A stretch of 64,000 nucleotides of DNA from Sporobolomyces roseus (Eukaryota > Basidiomycota > Microbotryomycetes > Sporidiobolales > Sporidiobolaceae), in contig JADILM010000012.1 in NCBI GenBank assembly GCA_016617785.1, forward strand, positions 186,001 to 250,000, written 5' to 3'. Position numbers and translations under genes: made by a program. Of this stretch, positions 22,645 to 33,951 are shown in pieces. How positions within the stretch are numbered: position 1 is the stretch's first letter; each line of letters begins with the position of its first letter. The notes beneath the pieces were generated by a model. The model was not told the DNA's origin and did no database searches. It worked only from the letters and a program-made list of their open reading frames with translations.

Positions 22645-24383
22645 ATGGTCGGAGTAAGTCTCGCTCTCTCCTCTCCCTCGTGTTCCGTCTCATCAAATCC
22701 ACCACCTCATTAACCCTCAACTAACCCTCTCTCGTCTCTCCTCTTTCGCAGACCCATCTACTCCCTCCGAATCTACTCAAACTCTTCGCCCCCCGTCCTC
22801 CACTACCTTACCTGAAACCCACCTCTCGTGATCCCGACCTTCCACTAAAATCCCTCTCTTCGAAACGTGCTCCCCAACCCATCGTACTATCTACCGTACT
22901 GAAACAAGTGAAAGAAGAGAAAGATGAAGCCGAACGGAAAGCTCTAGAGGAAGGAGAGAAACCAGATCGAGTAGAGGGAGAGGATAGTGGATTGAATGGA
23001 GGAGTTAGTAAAGCTAAAGAAGAAGAGTTGGAAGGGAAAATGGACGTGGATGGAGAGGTGAAAGAGGAGGACAAAGAGGAAGTCAAGGTGAATGGAAAGA
23101 ACAAGAATAAGAAACTTTCGACAGAGGAGAAGGACAAGAAGGAACCTCCGAAAGCAGTCAAGAAGGAGGGATTACCGGAAACGAGTGAATTCAGTTTGAC
23201 CGCTGAAGAACAGTTTCAAGCTAGGCGTAGAGAACGACAGAGGTTGAGACAAGAAGCAATGTCGAAAACTTGTAAATCTTCTCCCTTCTCTTTTCCTCCT
23301 CTCCCTCCTTTACTTACGCTGGCAGTTTCCCCCTGAGTATAGATGATCCAGCAGCTGACGAAGAGATCTGCGGAGACCCTTACAAAACTCTCTTCATCGG
23401 TCGTATTCCCCTCGATGTAACTCCCGAAGAGTTGATCCGAGAATTCTCAATCTATGGACAACTCGAACGAGTACGACTCGTGACGGATGAAAAGACGGGG
23501 AAATCAAAAGGTTACGCGTTCTTGGTGTATGAGCGGGAGAGGGATATGAAAGCTGCTTATAAAGATGCGGATGGGATGAAGATTCATGGCAAACGATTAT
23601 TGATTGATGTCGAGAGAGGAAGGACTGTTAAAGGGTGGAAACCGAGACGATTGGGAGGTGGTTTGGGAGGAAGAGTGAAGAAATTGAAAGGTACGAACAA
23701 CTTCTCACTCTTTCAAACATCGAAATGTTACTGATTTGAAGGTATGTTGGTGATCGTAGGTGGTGTACCTGCTCCTGAACCTGCACCAGTATTCAACGCT
23801 CCTCAAGCAGGTGGTTATGGTCAACAAGGACCCCCGATGGGAGGATTTGGAGGACCACCTGGAGGGGGATTCTCAGGTAGAGGAGGATTCGCACCGAGAG
23901 GAGGAGGATTCGCTCCTCGAGGTGGGTTCGCTCCTAGGGGTGGATTTGCTCCTAGAGGGGGAGGATTCGGAGGAGGGAGAGGAGGTTACGGGTGAGTTTC
24001 AATCTCGCAATTTGATCAATCGAATCCCTTGACTGATCTCGCGAATCTTGGATTGTCACAGCGGTGGATTCAACGCACCTCCGGGTGGAGGTATGCCTCC
24101 TTCTGGACCAGGAGCAGGAAGGGGAGGATTTCAACAAGGAGGAGTCGGTTACTCTGGAATGGGCGGAGGAGGAAGAGGGGGCTACCAAGGAGGGGGAGGG
24201 GGAGGGTATGGATTTGCAGGAGGACAAGGTCCGAATCAAGGAGGGGGAGCACCAGGTTTCCAAGGACTCAGCAATCCGGATTCAGGTTACGGTTCGAGAG
24301 GTGGAGGGGAAAAGAGAGGGTACGGGGATGGTCCGGGAGGGGGAGGGTATGGAGGTGGGGAAGACAAGAGAGCGAGATATTAG
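22645..24383 (+). CDS. SNP1: U1 snRNP 70 kDa protein (476 aa)
   Basis: Five exons: 22645-22653, 22752-23271, 23343-23690, 23760-23991 and 24062-24383. The N terminus has the U1-70K signature LLPPNLLKLFAPRPPLPYL, which wraps around the U1 snRNP core. An RRM follows from about 177: RNP2 LFIGRI at 193-198 and RNP1 KGYAFLVY at 232-239. The family hallmark ERGRTVKGWKPRRLGGGLGG comes right after. This RRM binds stem-loop I of U1 snRNA in 5' splice-site recognition. Between the N-terminal signature and the RRM sits an extra, highly charged Lys/Glu/Asp stretch (about residues 55-150). The C-terminal third is Gly-rich with RGG/GGF repeats instead of the Arg-Ser region of animal U1-70K. The first exon codes for only three residues. 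Confidence 0.93.
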
Positions 24384-24598
24384 GACCTATCGTTGTCTTT
24401 CGTACTTCAAAATGTATTCTTCGTTTTCATCTGAATCTCTTTCGGTCTCTCGTTCAAACAGAGGACATCGAGTGCGAAGTCAGGATAGGTAGGTACAGCA
24501 CAGATGGTATTGCGCAAATCGTGACAACAGAAGAAAGGCACAAAGCGAAGAAAGCACAACATCAAGAACAGCACAAACTCAAGCGTCGCTCTCCATGC

Positions 24599-26393
24599 CT
24601 ATCTACCTGACGCGAACTCTGTGACGAGTAATGCTACCTACTAATCAGCGTCCACAGTCCGAAGACTAGAGAGGAGACAACAAGACTCACCCAATTCTTT
24701 CGGTTTCGTTTGACCCCCCAACCTCTTCAGTTGACCCTCGATTGGTTCTCCCTCCTTTCCCACATCCAACATCTTTCCTCTATAGAACCTAGCAAGCTTG
24801 ACGGCGTGAATTAGTTCAGGTTGAGAGAGTTTTAGCTGGACAGTATCTCGGAATACGAGAGATTGGAGGTCGGGTAGAGCTGAGGAGGAGATGAGGGATG
24901 AGCTGGCGAGGGCGAGGTAGGGATAGTAAGTAGATCGGTCGTAGCGTCGGAGCTTGGATAATTTGGTGATCTGTGTGGAGAAGAAGCAACAATTTATCAT
25001 CAGCTTGTTTCGCACTTAGATAAAGATGGCTTTTTCACTCACGCGTACGTCGCGAAGGAAGAGGACATCTCCAGGTTTGAATGGTGGTAGCTTCTTCGGG
25101 TTTCGTTCGTACCATTGTAGTTCGACGATGGAAGCGTGGGAATCGAGATTGGTCGAATCGAGTGAAGGATCCGTGACGAGGAAACGAGCGCAATACGCTG
25201 AGAACGGGAGAAGTCGGTGTCGAGCTTTACGGTGTCATCAATAGGGAGAAGATTTGCTCACAGTCGTTCTGAATATGGACGCGAGGTGGACTCAACTTTC
25301 CAAATTCCACGACCATAACGGCGAAATGTGCGGAACCGGTTACCTTTCTGTCTTTGACTTTCTGCAATGTACTGTAAGCTCGACCGCTTGTCTGCGAAGC
25401 GGAAACGAAGTCAAATTCGTTGCAGTCAAGGGTAAAGGAGGGTAGGAAACGCACAGCGACGAGGTCCCATTCTGATTTGACGTAGTTTGTACTCTGGAGC
25501 TTGACATTACTCGTAGACGTCGAAGATACACGTAGCAAAGTGAGCGTGTTGAGCATCGGAGGAGGCCGAAGAGCTTGAGTTGATGCGATTTTTGAGAGAA
25601 CGACTTGCGCTTCGATCTTGTCTTTCTGCATCATCGGATTGGGTGCGGTCGCAGCTGGAAGAGAAGGTATCTCTATAGCTACACGTTTCGAGGATGAGGG
25701 TTTCGAGACGGGAGAGGGGGATGGATCGCGTTCGTCGTCGTTCGTAGCCTTTGCGAGTTTGCGTTTCTTCGCACTGCTGGTCGGGGAGTTGAGATCGAGG
25801 GCGGCGAATGGAGTTGAAGCGGAGGATAGAAGAATGCTGGTGGTATGGGTCGGAGTGGAGCTTTGAAGAGGTTGAGCAGACGCTTGAGCTAGATTTGAAG
25901 GACGAGGGACCGAAATCATCGATTTGACGGCAATTGCTTGGGGCGGCGAGAGAAGACCTGCAGACACTCCGAAGACTAATTAATCGTCACGTAACGTCGA
26001 TAGGTACCTCGAGTGCTCACCTAGCGAAAAGTATACCTCCTTCTCCTCATTTTCCCTCCAAATCCAACCCTCAATTCCATTCTCATAAGTGACTCTCGCT
26101 CGCGGCATTACTCCATTCTCCATCTTCTCTAGCTTCCCACCCTTGCAGAGTAGCCTAATCCTATCTGTCTCCTTCACTTTGTCACTCAACTGAATCCCAT
26201 TTTCTCCTTTCACCTCGACATAAACCATTGCGCGGTTGGGTCTTGCGGATACTAGAGTGATCTTGAATACCTCAGAAGAGAAGGAGGTCGAGCAGACGTA
26301 GCCTTGGAAAGTGCAATTCGGGAGGTTGAATGATGAGGAATCGGTTCCTAGGTCGATGAGAGCGATGCGGGGACGTTTGTGAGGTGCAGCCAT
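24599..26393 (-). CDS. POT1-like protein, paralogue B, lacking the second OB fold (about 486 aa)
   Basis: Proposed exons: 26393-26021, 25957-25455, 25391-25262, 25197-25043, 24970-24691 and 24618-24599. Residues 1-124 are the extra OB-like domain shared with copies A and C; exon 1 is 373 nt, the same length as in copy A. A linker of about 168 residues follows, rich in Ser/Pro with a KKRK cluster. OB1 starts near 293 (AYSTLQKV, VVEFGKLSPP, FLVTDPSL, VELQWYERN) and runs to about 430. The protein then ends: nothing resembling the DYT-containing OB2 of the other copies is found before the next gene. The intron in frame at 25392-25454 (63 nt) is placed by alignment, since WDL precedes the same junction in copy A. 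If the last intron is not removed, the frame runs to a stop at 24641. Confidence 0.75.
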
Positions 26394-26716
26394 TACCTGC
26401 GTCTTGCTCTGTATGACTTGGCGAGCGCTGTGAGGTTGTTGAAGTGAAGAGAAGGAGAAAGAAAGATGAGAGAGTTTTCCTTGTCTTTTCGATTTGAATT
26501 GCTGGCGAAGGATGGTCTAGTGTGATTCGTATGAGCGGAGATGGGACTAATTCAGAATAGAGTAAGAAGAGCGAGAAGGAGACGTTTCGAATTTCGCAAA
26601 AGTTTGGTTTCGCAAATTCGAGGCTCGCATTCAGCAGTCGACCTCGGTACACCAAAGCCTCGCAGACGACAGAAGCGACGGCTTCTGATAGAGTCGATAA
26701 GATAGTAATGCAAGAT

Positions 26717-29168
26717 CTACTCATCCATATCGACTTTCCCTTTCCTCGCTCTCTTGACTTTCCTCTCTCCATCTCCCTCTTGACTTTTCACTTCCTTCTT
26801 CTCGCTCTCTCCCTTCCCATCCTTCTTCCCTCCCTTCTTCTTCTTCTTGTCACCTTCTTCCTCCCCTCCCCTCCTCTTGAACACGCCTCCCTTTCCACCC
26901 ATAACCCTTTCTCGTTTCCCTTTCATTCCTTTTCCATCCCTCACATCATCGGCAGCTCCAGCTCCATTCGTCTTGCTAATATCTTTCCTTCCAATCGGTC
27001 GCATCTTCAAGGCTTTCTTCGAGTCTTGCGAAGGGTTGGGTAAAGCTAACATCCAATCCGGGACTTTGCAACCAGATTGTCGCATCACGTTGACGATACT
27101 GTGCGAATTGTGAGAATATAAGTTAGTCGGAAGGTGAGAGAGCAAGAATGAGAGAGAGGCGTACGTTTTGAGGTGACCCGCATCAGCTTTGGTAAAGAAT
27201 GTAATAGCTTTCCCTTCTTTCCCAGCTCTCCCGGTACGGCCTAAACACCCGAACAAGTTCTTACTCCATCAATACCTTTCGAACATTAGGAGCGAGAGAG
27301 CAAGGAAAACGTGCTTACCAATCCTATGAATATAACTCATAGCACTCTGCGGGAAATCGTAATTGACAACCAACTTGACTCCCCTGAAGTCGATTCCCCT
27401 CCCCATGACATCGGTACAAACCAATGCCCAAACCTTACCTTCCGCGAATTCTTTCACTGCAATATCCCTCTCCTCTCCAGTTCGTTCCGCATGAATACAA
27501 TCCGTCGATAACCCATCTAGGAGTAATTCTGTCGTGAGTTCTTTCGCGCGTTGAATCGATTGGACAAAGATTAGGACCGGGGGAGTGAATTGACCAGTTG
27601 TGATCAGTGAGCGGAGGGAGAGGAGTTTGTGATCTTCGGTGTTCACAAATAAGAGATCTTGCGTGATCGTCGAGGTTGCTGCTTCCCTACTCACTCTCTC
27701 AAACTCATCAGCTCACTCTATCTCATCCATCCCGTCAGAAGGACGACTCACTTGTGACCGACGATCGCTCGAACTAATCCATTCCCCGCGCCAGCCATCA
27801 CTCCCTTAGCCATTTCCTCAACTGAGGAGGGCATAGTAGCACTAAACATTCCTTTCCTAACCTCCCCCTTGTTGACTTGAGATTGTGAGCAAGCAGCCAA
27901 GATCTCGTCGGTTTGTTCAAGGAAGTTTAGTTCGAAGAGTTTGTCGGCTTCATCGAGGATCAGATGGGACAAGTTGGCGAAGGAGACGAGAGAGGATTTG
28001 AGTGCGTAGACTAGTCGGAGAGGGGTCGTGATCAAGATGTCTGGATTCGAAGGAGAGGAGTTAGTCTCGCTGCATCTTGAGGAGCAGATTTCGGCAAGAA
28101 TGGACGAGAAAAGACGTACCAATATCACCCAATACAGGTTCTGGTCCCTCTTCCACTTCCTCCGCGTCTTCGATCTCCTCGTTCGTCTCAGTCTCAATCT
28201 CCTCTCCCTCTTTTCCCTCAACTTTTTCCTTCTCTTTCCCCTTCCCTTTCCCTTTCTTGCCCTTCTTTCCCTTCTTACCACTTCCTTTCACGACTCCACA
28301 ACCATCCTCTCCAAGTACTCCAACTTTCCAACCTCCTTCCACAGTCCCAGCTAATCTCCTCGTTTCCCTCAATACCTGAACTGCTAATTCTCTCGTAGGT
28401 TCAATCACTACCGCTCGTGGTCTCAATTGCTTCTCGATTCCTTTCTGAGCCTCGGAGGCGAAGGAGGTTGAGGAGGAGGGAGAGTTGAGAGCGAGTAAGG
28501 GAAGGATGAATGAATAAGTTTTCCCACTCCCCGTTGGTGCGCATGCTAGGATGTCTCGATTCTATCCCAATCGGAAACTCTTACAATCAGCTCAGACTCG
28601 ACAGAGAAGAGTGTAAAGAAAAGACTCACAGCAAGCATGATTCCCCAACTCGCCATTTGAATTCCAGTAGGATCTTTCATTCCCAATGCTTTCCAATTCT
28701 GTTCGAGAGTTGTGAGAGCTGCTTGAGTTTCGAGAGAGGACGTCGAGGAACGGAGGGAAGAGAGAGAGGAGACGGGGGAAGGGAGGTCGAGACCTGAGAG
28801 TTTGATTTTGTGTTTCCTGATTAGAGCTGCCAAATCGACTGGAGGTTCATCTGCGGCTGTAGTTAGGAGGATGGAGAGAAGGTTAGCTTGCGAACGGGGT
28901 TGGGGAGGAGAAGGCGAGAGGACTTGCGAATAGATCCTGTTTGTTCGTCCGCCTCGACTGGCTGAGTTCTCTTTCGTTTCTTTTCCTTCTGACTCTCAAC
29001 CTTAGTTGGAGTGGTAGCGAAGAAATCAAGTTCAGCTGGAACTGATGAGGCTGAAGTAGTTGAAGTTGAAGGAGTTGTTGAAGGATTGGGTTGGAAATGA
29101 TTGATATCTTGTTTGAATCGTTTACGATCAAAGTTTGAACCTCCTGTCAAAGTTCTGAAAGCGTCCAT
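26717..29168 (-). CDS. ROK1: ATP-dependent RNA helicase ROK1/DDX52 (674 aa)
   Basis: Seven exons: 29168-28928, 28856-28630, 28561-28120, 28040-27752, 27686-27319, 27240-27165 and 27098-26717. DEAD-box motifs in order: APTGSGKT (164-171), PTREL (211-215), DEAD (333-336), SAT (370-372), FVQS, GRGIDF and HRIGRTGRAG (520-529). The N terminus MDAFRTLTGG and the VGHKEAA segment fit the Rok1/DDX52 subfamily, which releases snR30 and acts in early 18S rRNA maturation in the nucleolus. About 60 residues of Lys/Gly/Glu-rich sequence are inserted between motifs Ia and Ib (about 243-303). The C-terminal tail is strongly basic. The first intron seems to use a GC donor at 28927. Its start faces COX10 across 141 bp. 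Confidence 0.93.
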
Positions 29169-29309
29169 CTTTTCTAGCGAGAGTGTAGAGTGAAAGGTAA
29201 GGAATCAAAGATGAAAAGGTTTGAAACTTTTTTCGAAGTTAAATCTCTGACTTGACCACTTGACTAGACTCGATCGATCTCACTATAGAGCAGCAATAGG
29301 AGGATCAAG
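29169..29309. promoter_or_regulatory. Putative bidirectional promoter, ROK1 / COX10
   Basis: 141 bp between divergent start codons, with an AT-rich core around 29220-29250. Assigned from position only. Confidence 0.4.
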
Positions 29310-30803
29310 ATGCTCAGTCGAGCTATCCCTTCCACCTCTCGAGGGAATCCATTCAATCTATTTCGACCATTCCCTTCTCCTCCTCATCGACAATACTTCT
29401 CAACTCAATCAACCAGACTGAAAGGGAAACAATCAATACAATATGCACACGAAGATCTACTATCCCCTTCAATAACGAATCCACCTAGATCATCGACGAC
29501 AAATCCTTCTTCCTCATCTCCCAAAACTCGAAAGTCACGAACTAAACCTCCGTCCTACTTTCAACAATCATACGCATTCTATCCCCCACCTCCCTTATCA
29601 ACAGCAGCGGAAGACCTCCCTCCCCCTTCAACTTCACCTCTCATTCCTTTATCCTCTCCGATTCCTCCTCCTCTCCCTCCTTCCCTCCTCTCGAATGGTC
29701 TACCAAACCCTTCAATCAGATGGAGACCTCGACCTGCAACCACGATCCAACAAGACATCGATCTCTACAAAGCACTCGGCAAGTTCAAGTTGTCGTCCTT
29801 GGTAGTTTTGACAACGATGGCAGGTTACGCAATGTGTCCCGTCGACCCTTCGATCACCTCTGCAGCAGTAGACGCATTCGCCCAAACTCTATCCTCACCC
29901 TCGTCCAATTCCATCCTCCCCGAATCAACTTCCCTCTTATCCTCCCTCGGTTCATCACCAGCAAACAACCTAACCCTTTCCGTCCTCCTCCCCACTACAG
30001 TCGGAACCACCTTGTGCGCCTTCTCCGCAGCCTCCTTCAACCAATTGATCGAATCACCTTACGATTCCCAAATGGCTCGAACGCGCTCCCGACCTCTCCC
30101 TAAACGTCTCATCACTCCTCTCCATTCCTTCGCCTACGGTACTCTAACCTCCACCCTCGGACTCACTACCTTATACTTCATCAATCCCCTCTCATCTCTC
30201 CTCGGTCTCACCACAATCCTCCTCTACTGCCCCCTTTACACCATCTCAAAACGACACTCCATTTACAACACCTGGCTCGGTTCCGTCGTAGGAGCGATCC
30301 CACCCCTAATAGGTTGGGCAGCATGTACCGATTCCCTCGACCCCTTGACTCAACCAGGAGCGTGGTGTTTATTCGCCTTGATGTTCTTTTGGCAATTCCC
30401 TCATTTCATGTCCCTCGCACACACCCTCCGTTCCTCTTACGCTTCATCAGGGTACCGTATGTTATCAGTCCTCGACCCTCCAAAAAACGCTCTAGTCTCG
30501 TTGAGATACTCTCTCGCACTCTTACCACTCTGCGCGGCATTCCCGGCGTTAGGATTGACGACGACGGCGTTTGCTTACTTGAGTTTGGTACCTAATGGCG
30601 TTATGGCGGTTTGTGCGTGGAGGTTTTGGAGGAAAAGATCAGAGAGGAGGGCGAAGGAATTGTTTTGGAGTTCGTTGGTTCAGTTACCGGTGGTGTTGGT
30701 GTTGATGCTTTGTTGTAAGAAGGGATTGTGGGAGAGTAAAGGAGAGGAGGCCGAGGAAGTAAGGGGGATTGAGGGAGTCAAGGAGGAGGAGAAGAAAGTT
30801 TAG
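29310..30803 (+). CDS. COX10: Protoheme IX farnesyltransferase (COX10), mitochondrial (497 aa)
   Basis: Intronless, which is rare in this window. The enzyme converts heme B to heme O by transferring a farnesyl group, the first step to heme A of cytochrome oxidase, in the mitochondrial inner membrane. The N-terminal region of about 140 residues is rich in Ser, Pro and Arg with few acidic residues, consistent with a presequence plus a long linker. The UbiA-family core starts near LGKFKLSSLVVLTTMAGYA. The prenyl-diphosphate/Mg site is FNQLIESPYDSQMARTRSRP (243-262, with Asn244 and Asp252). Several hydrophobic helices follow, and FFWQFPHF is a COX10 hallmark. The C-terminal tail is charged (Glu/Lys). 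The protein is longer than bacterial homologues mainly because of the N-terminal extension. Confidence 0.93.
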   Translation: MLSRAIPSTSRGNPFNLFRPFPSPPHRQYFSTQSTRLKGKQSIQYAHEDLLSPSITNPPRSSTTNPSSSSPKTRKSRTKPPSYFQQSYAFYPPPPLSTAAEDLPPPSTSPLIPLSSPIPPPLPPSLLSNGLPNPSIRWRPRPATTIQQDIDLYKALGKFKLSSLVVLTTMAGYAMCPVDPSITSAAVDAFAQTLSSPSSNSILPESTSLLSSLGSSPANNLTLSVLLPTTVGTTLCAFSAASFNQLIESPYDSQMARTRSRPLPKRLITPLHSFAYGTLTSTLGLTTLYFINPLSSLLGLTTILLYCPLYTISKRHSIYNTWLGSVVGAIPPLIGWAACTDSLDPLTQPGAWCLFALMFFWQFPHFMSLAHTLRSSYASSGYRMLSVLDPPKNALVSLRYSLALLPLCAAFPALGLTTTAFAYLSLVPNGVMAVCAWRFWRKRSERRAKELFWSSLVQLPVVLVLMLCCKKGLWESKGEEAEEVRGIEGVKEEEKKV

Positions 30804-31119
30804 AGAGTTTAGAGAAGAGGAGAGGAGTACTATTGGATTTCGTGTTGTATTGTCGTAAACATGTTGGAAGATCTAGCAATTAGCAACGCATCGCATCTCT
30901 CATCTTGTCTCTTCTGGTCGTAAATCGGAGAGCAAAACCGATCGTCTGGCGAGACTTGACTTGACGATTTGTTCGGTGATTCCCCCTCTTCTTTCTATTT
31001 CCACTTGACACCACTCTCGCTCGCTTCGATTACTCCTTTATATCGCAATAATCAGCTCACAAAGCACTGGACAAGACCATACTTCCCCTCAAAACCTCAC
31101 AATCTCGAACTTGAATTCG
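30804..31119. other. Intergenic, COX10 3' side and BZZ1 5' side
   Basis: About 315 bp between tandem genes. It should contain the COX10 3' UTR and the BZZ1 promoter. No coding signal was seen. Confidence 0.5.
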
Positions 31120-33705
31120 ATGACCACCTCATCTTACGGAGCCTCGTACGCTTCCTCTCCCTCTCCTTAAGTACTGCCCATGTTCCACAAAGCTAACTTA
31201 CTCCCTGATATAGCTTACCGGACTCTGAGCCGCTCGTCCACTCCCGCCTAACTTCCTACCTATCCCTCCTCCCCTCTTTCTCCACTTTCCTCTCTTCCCA
31301 CACGCAAGAATCCATATCTCATTCCCAAAAGCTCTCTACCTTAATAGGAACCTACCGGAAACAAACAGCTCAAACAGCGGAGGAGAGAGGTGGGGGAGGA
31401 AGTACGTTTGAGAGAGGATTGGCGGGAGTTTTGGAACAGATGGATTTACAGGCTAGGGAGGTTGGGACGAGGGCTGAGAGGGAACAGAGGGAGGTTAGTG
31501 CCGTGATGAGTTTGACAGGTGCGAGATTGGACGCGGTCAGGAAAAAGGTCAGTCGTTTTCGCTGTTCATCTGCTGCATGTTGGGGCAAAAGCTGATGTGG
31601 AGGGAGGAGGGCATTGACAGCACCATGAGCAATACAAGAAGCTGTTGTCAGAACGAGATCGAACGAATGAGCAAAGGGACAGATCGAACGGACTCTATTA
31701 CTCAGCATGCGAATCCGTCGAATCAACACGACAAAAGAAGGCATCTGCGAAAGAAGGACGGGATATGGAGAAGGCTACGAAGAATTACGATGCAGCATTC
31801 GAAGAGATGTTGAGGACGAAGAACCAATATTTACTCGACATTGATTCTTCAAACGTCTTCAAAAATCGACTTTACAACGTTCACCTACCAGCTCTACACG
31901 ATGATTATCAAGTACTAGAACACTCTACGACACTTCAAATGGTACATTTGGTCGAGAAGATGATTGGGATTCAGAAAGAGAGTTTGGAGAAACTTCAACA
32001 GTCAGTAGGGAAAGCGAAAGTGGAATTGGAAGGGATCGTTCCGGAGAGGGATCAGGAAGAGTTTGTGAATAGATATAGTGCGACCAAGTTGGCGGCTTGG
32101 GAAGTCCCTCCTGATGCGACTTTCGAAGAGTGTGCAGTCTGGCACGATACCGTGCGTTTCTCTCTTTTTTGGTCATCGTTCTCCACAGAAACTGATGACG
32201 TGTCAGAGGTGGTACAGGATGATTTCTCTACTACACCCGCTTCGACCACATACTTGCAAAACGTGCAAATCAAGAGTACGAGTCGATTGAACGAAATTAC
32301 TCCTGCGTTCGAGACGAAACGGAGGGAGTTGAGCGGATTGAAGAACCTCAGAGAAGCTTACGAACGAGATTGGGGTTTAGGGGATACAATCGGTGTGATC
32401 GAGGTACATTCGCCTGTTTCCACTTGCATCTTCCACATTCCTGAATTGATGCAGGTAACTCGCGCATGTAGAATCTCTTCACGACAACACACGACACGAC
32501 TCTTCTCGAACTCCAACAATCCGAACACAAATCTCAAATCGAGTTGATTCTCGCAACTCTCGGAGATTCTGCTTCGACCGGATTGAGACCTCATGAATTC
32601 AAGCATTCTAGTTTCGTCACTCCTTCGACTTGTGCGGTATGCGAAGGAAGTGTTTGGGGGAAGGGAATGAAGTGTGAGAAGTGCGGCATGTCGGTGCATT
32701 CGAAAAAATGCGAAATGAAAGTGTGTCACTCTTCCTTTCTTACCATCTTGCTTGATTTGAGACTGATTGTAAGCGAGAGAGTGGACGCACAGGTACCGGC
32801 TGGATGTAATGCTAGACCTGGAGCAGGTGTCGTACGGAGTAAGAGCAAGAAGACTGGAGGAGGAACAGATTCGAGTCCTCCTATGAGTAGTCAGATGTCG
32901 AACCTCTCTCTCGCTAGGTCCACTTCATCAGGTACGTCGACGAGCTTCTTCTCAGCTTCGCACGCCCAGCTAAGATCGCTCTACCCCTCGATGTACAGCT
33001 GGTTCAACTTATTCGACTCCCTCAACATCGACTTCTTCAGCTCCACCTCGTCGATCAGTTCCTCCTTCATTCGGTGGCTCTTCGCCCGCAGCTGCTTCAA
33101 GTGCTCCATTACCGCAAGCTACTCTTCAATATGAGTACGCTGCGGCAACAGCTTTCGAATTAACCGTATCAGGTACGATTCAATACCCTCTTATAGTCTC
33201 ACTCAAGAACATAGACTAATGATAGTGTTTGTGTCGTACAGAGAGTGATGTTGTATCTGTGCTTGAACCTGAGGATTCATCGGGCTGGACTAAAGTACGA
33301 ACGAGTGACGGGAGAGAAGGTTTAGTTCCCGGATCCTACCTCTCTCTATCCTCGTCCTCCACTACTTCTCCTCCACAGGCTTCAGTGGGGGGACAACAAG
33401 GTACTTCCTCTCTCTTCCTTCCGTCTCGCTCTAGTGTTGAGACTGACTCGTCTTCGTTGAATCAATGAGTAGTGGTTGCATTATACGATTACGCTGCTGC
33501 TTCAGCCGACGAAGTTTCGATCGTGGAGGGTGAACGAGCGGTACTGGTGGGCAAAGGGATGGAGTATGGTGACGGCTGGGCCGAAGTTGAGGTCGAGGGC
33601 AGAGGGAGAGGGATCCTGCCCGCTGCTTATGTACGTCGCTCTCTTCGTCAGTTCTTGACCTGTAACTGATCTTACTTAGTGGAATCACAGATTCAACTGG
33701 TTTGA
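31120..33705 (+). CDS. BZZ1: F-BAR/C1/SH3 protein, Bzz1 type (656 aa)
   Basis: Ten exons: 31120-31145, 31214-31547, 31621-32151, 32218-32403, 32472-32720, 32793-32931, 32999-33172, 33242-33400, 33473-33630 and 33691-33705. Residues 10 to about 350 are a long helical F-BAR region. A C1-like zinc finger starts at His400 (HEFKHSSF...CAVC at 413-416) and ends with Cys447. A Ser/Thr/Pro linker is followed by two SH3 domains, about 533-583 (YEYAAATAFELTV, GWTKV) and 600-656 (VVALYDYAAAS, GDGWAEVE, GILPAAYIQLV). This domain order matches fungal Bzz1, which binds Las17/WASP and shapes actin at endocytic sites. The acceptor of intron 3 is uncertain by nine bases. The last exon codes only for the end of the second SH3 domain. 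Confidence 0.88.
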
Positions 33706-33951
33706 ATGGCTTGAGAGGTGGGGTTCGCAGGGGAGAGCTGGCGTAGATTAATAGACACTCTGCATTTTCATACCCTCGCTATGAAGCTATATACTTTTTT
33801 CTCTTTCTCCCGCGTTCTACTTCGCACTATTAAGCGACTACCGAGATCTGACACCTTTGTTTTAGAGATGTGCGAACCTCGTCTTGACTTGCGAAACTTT
33901 CATCTCTGTTTCTCTCTCCCCAAATGCTTTCACTCTCGCTTTCGCCTCAGG

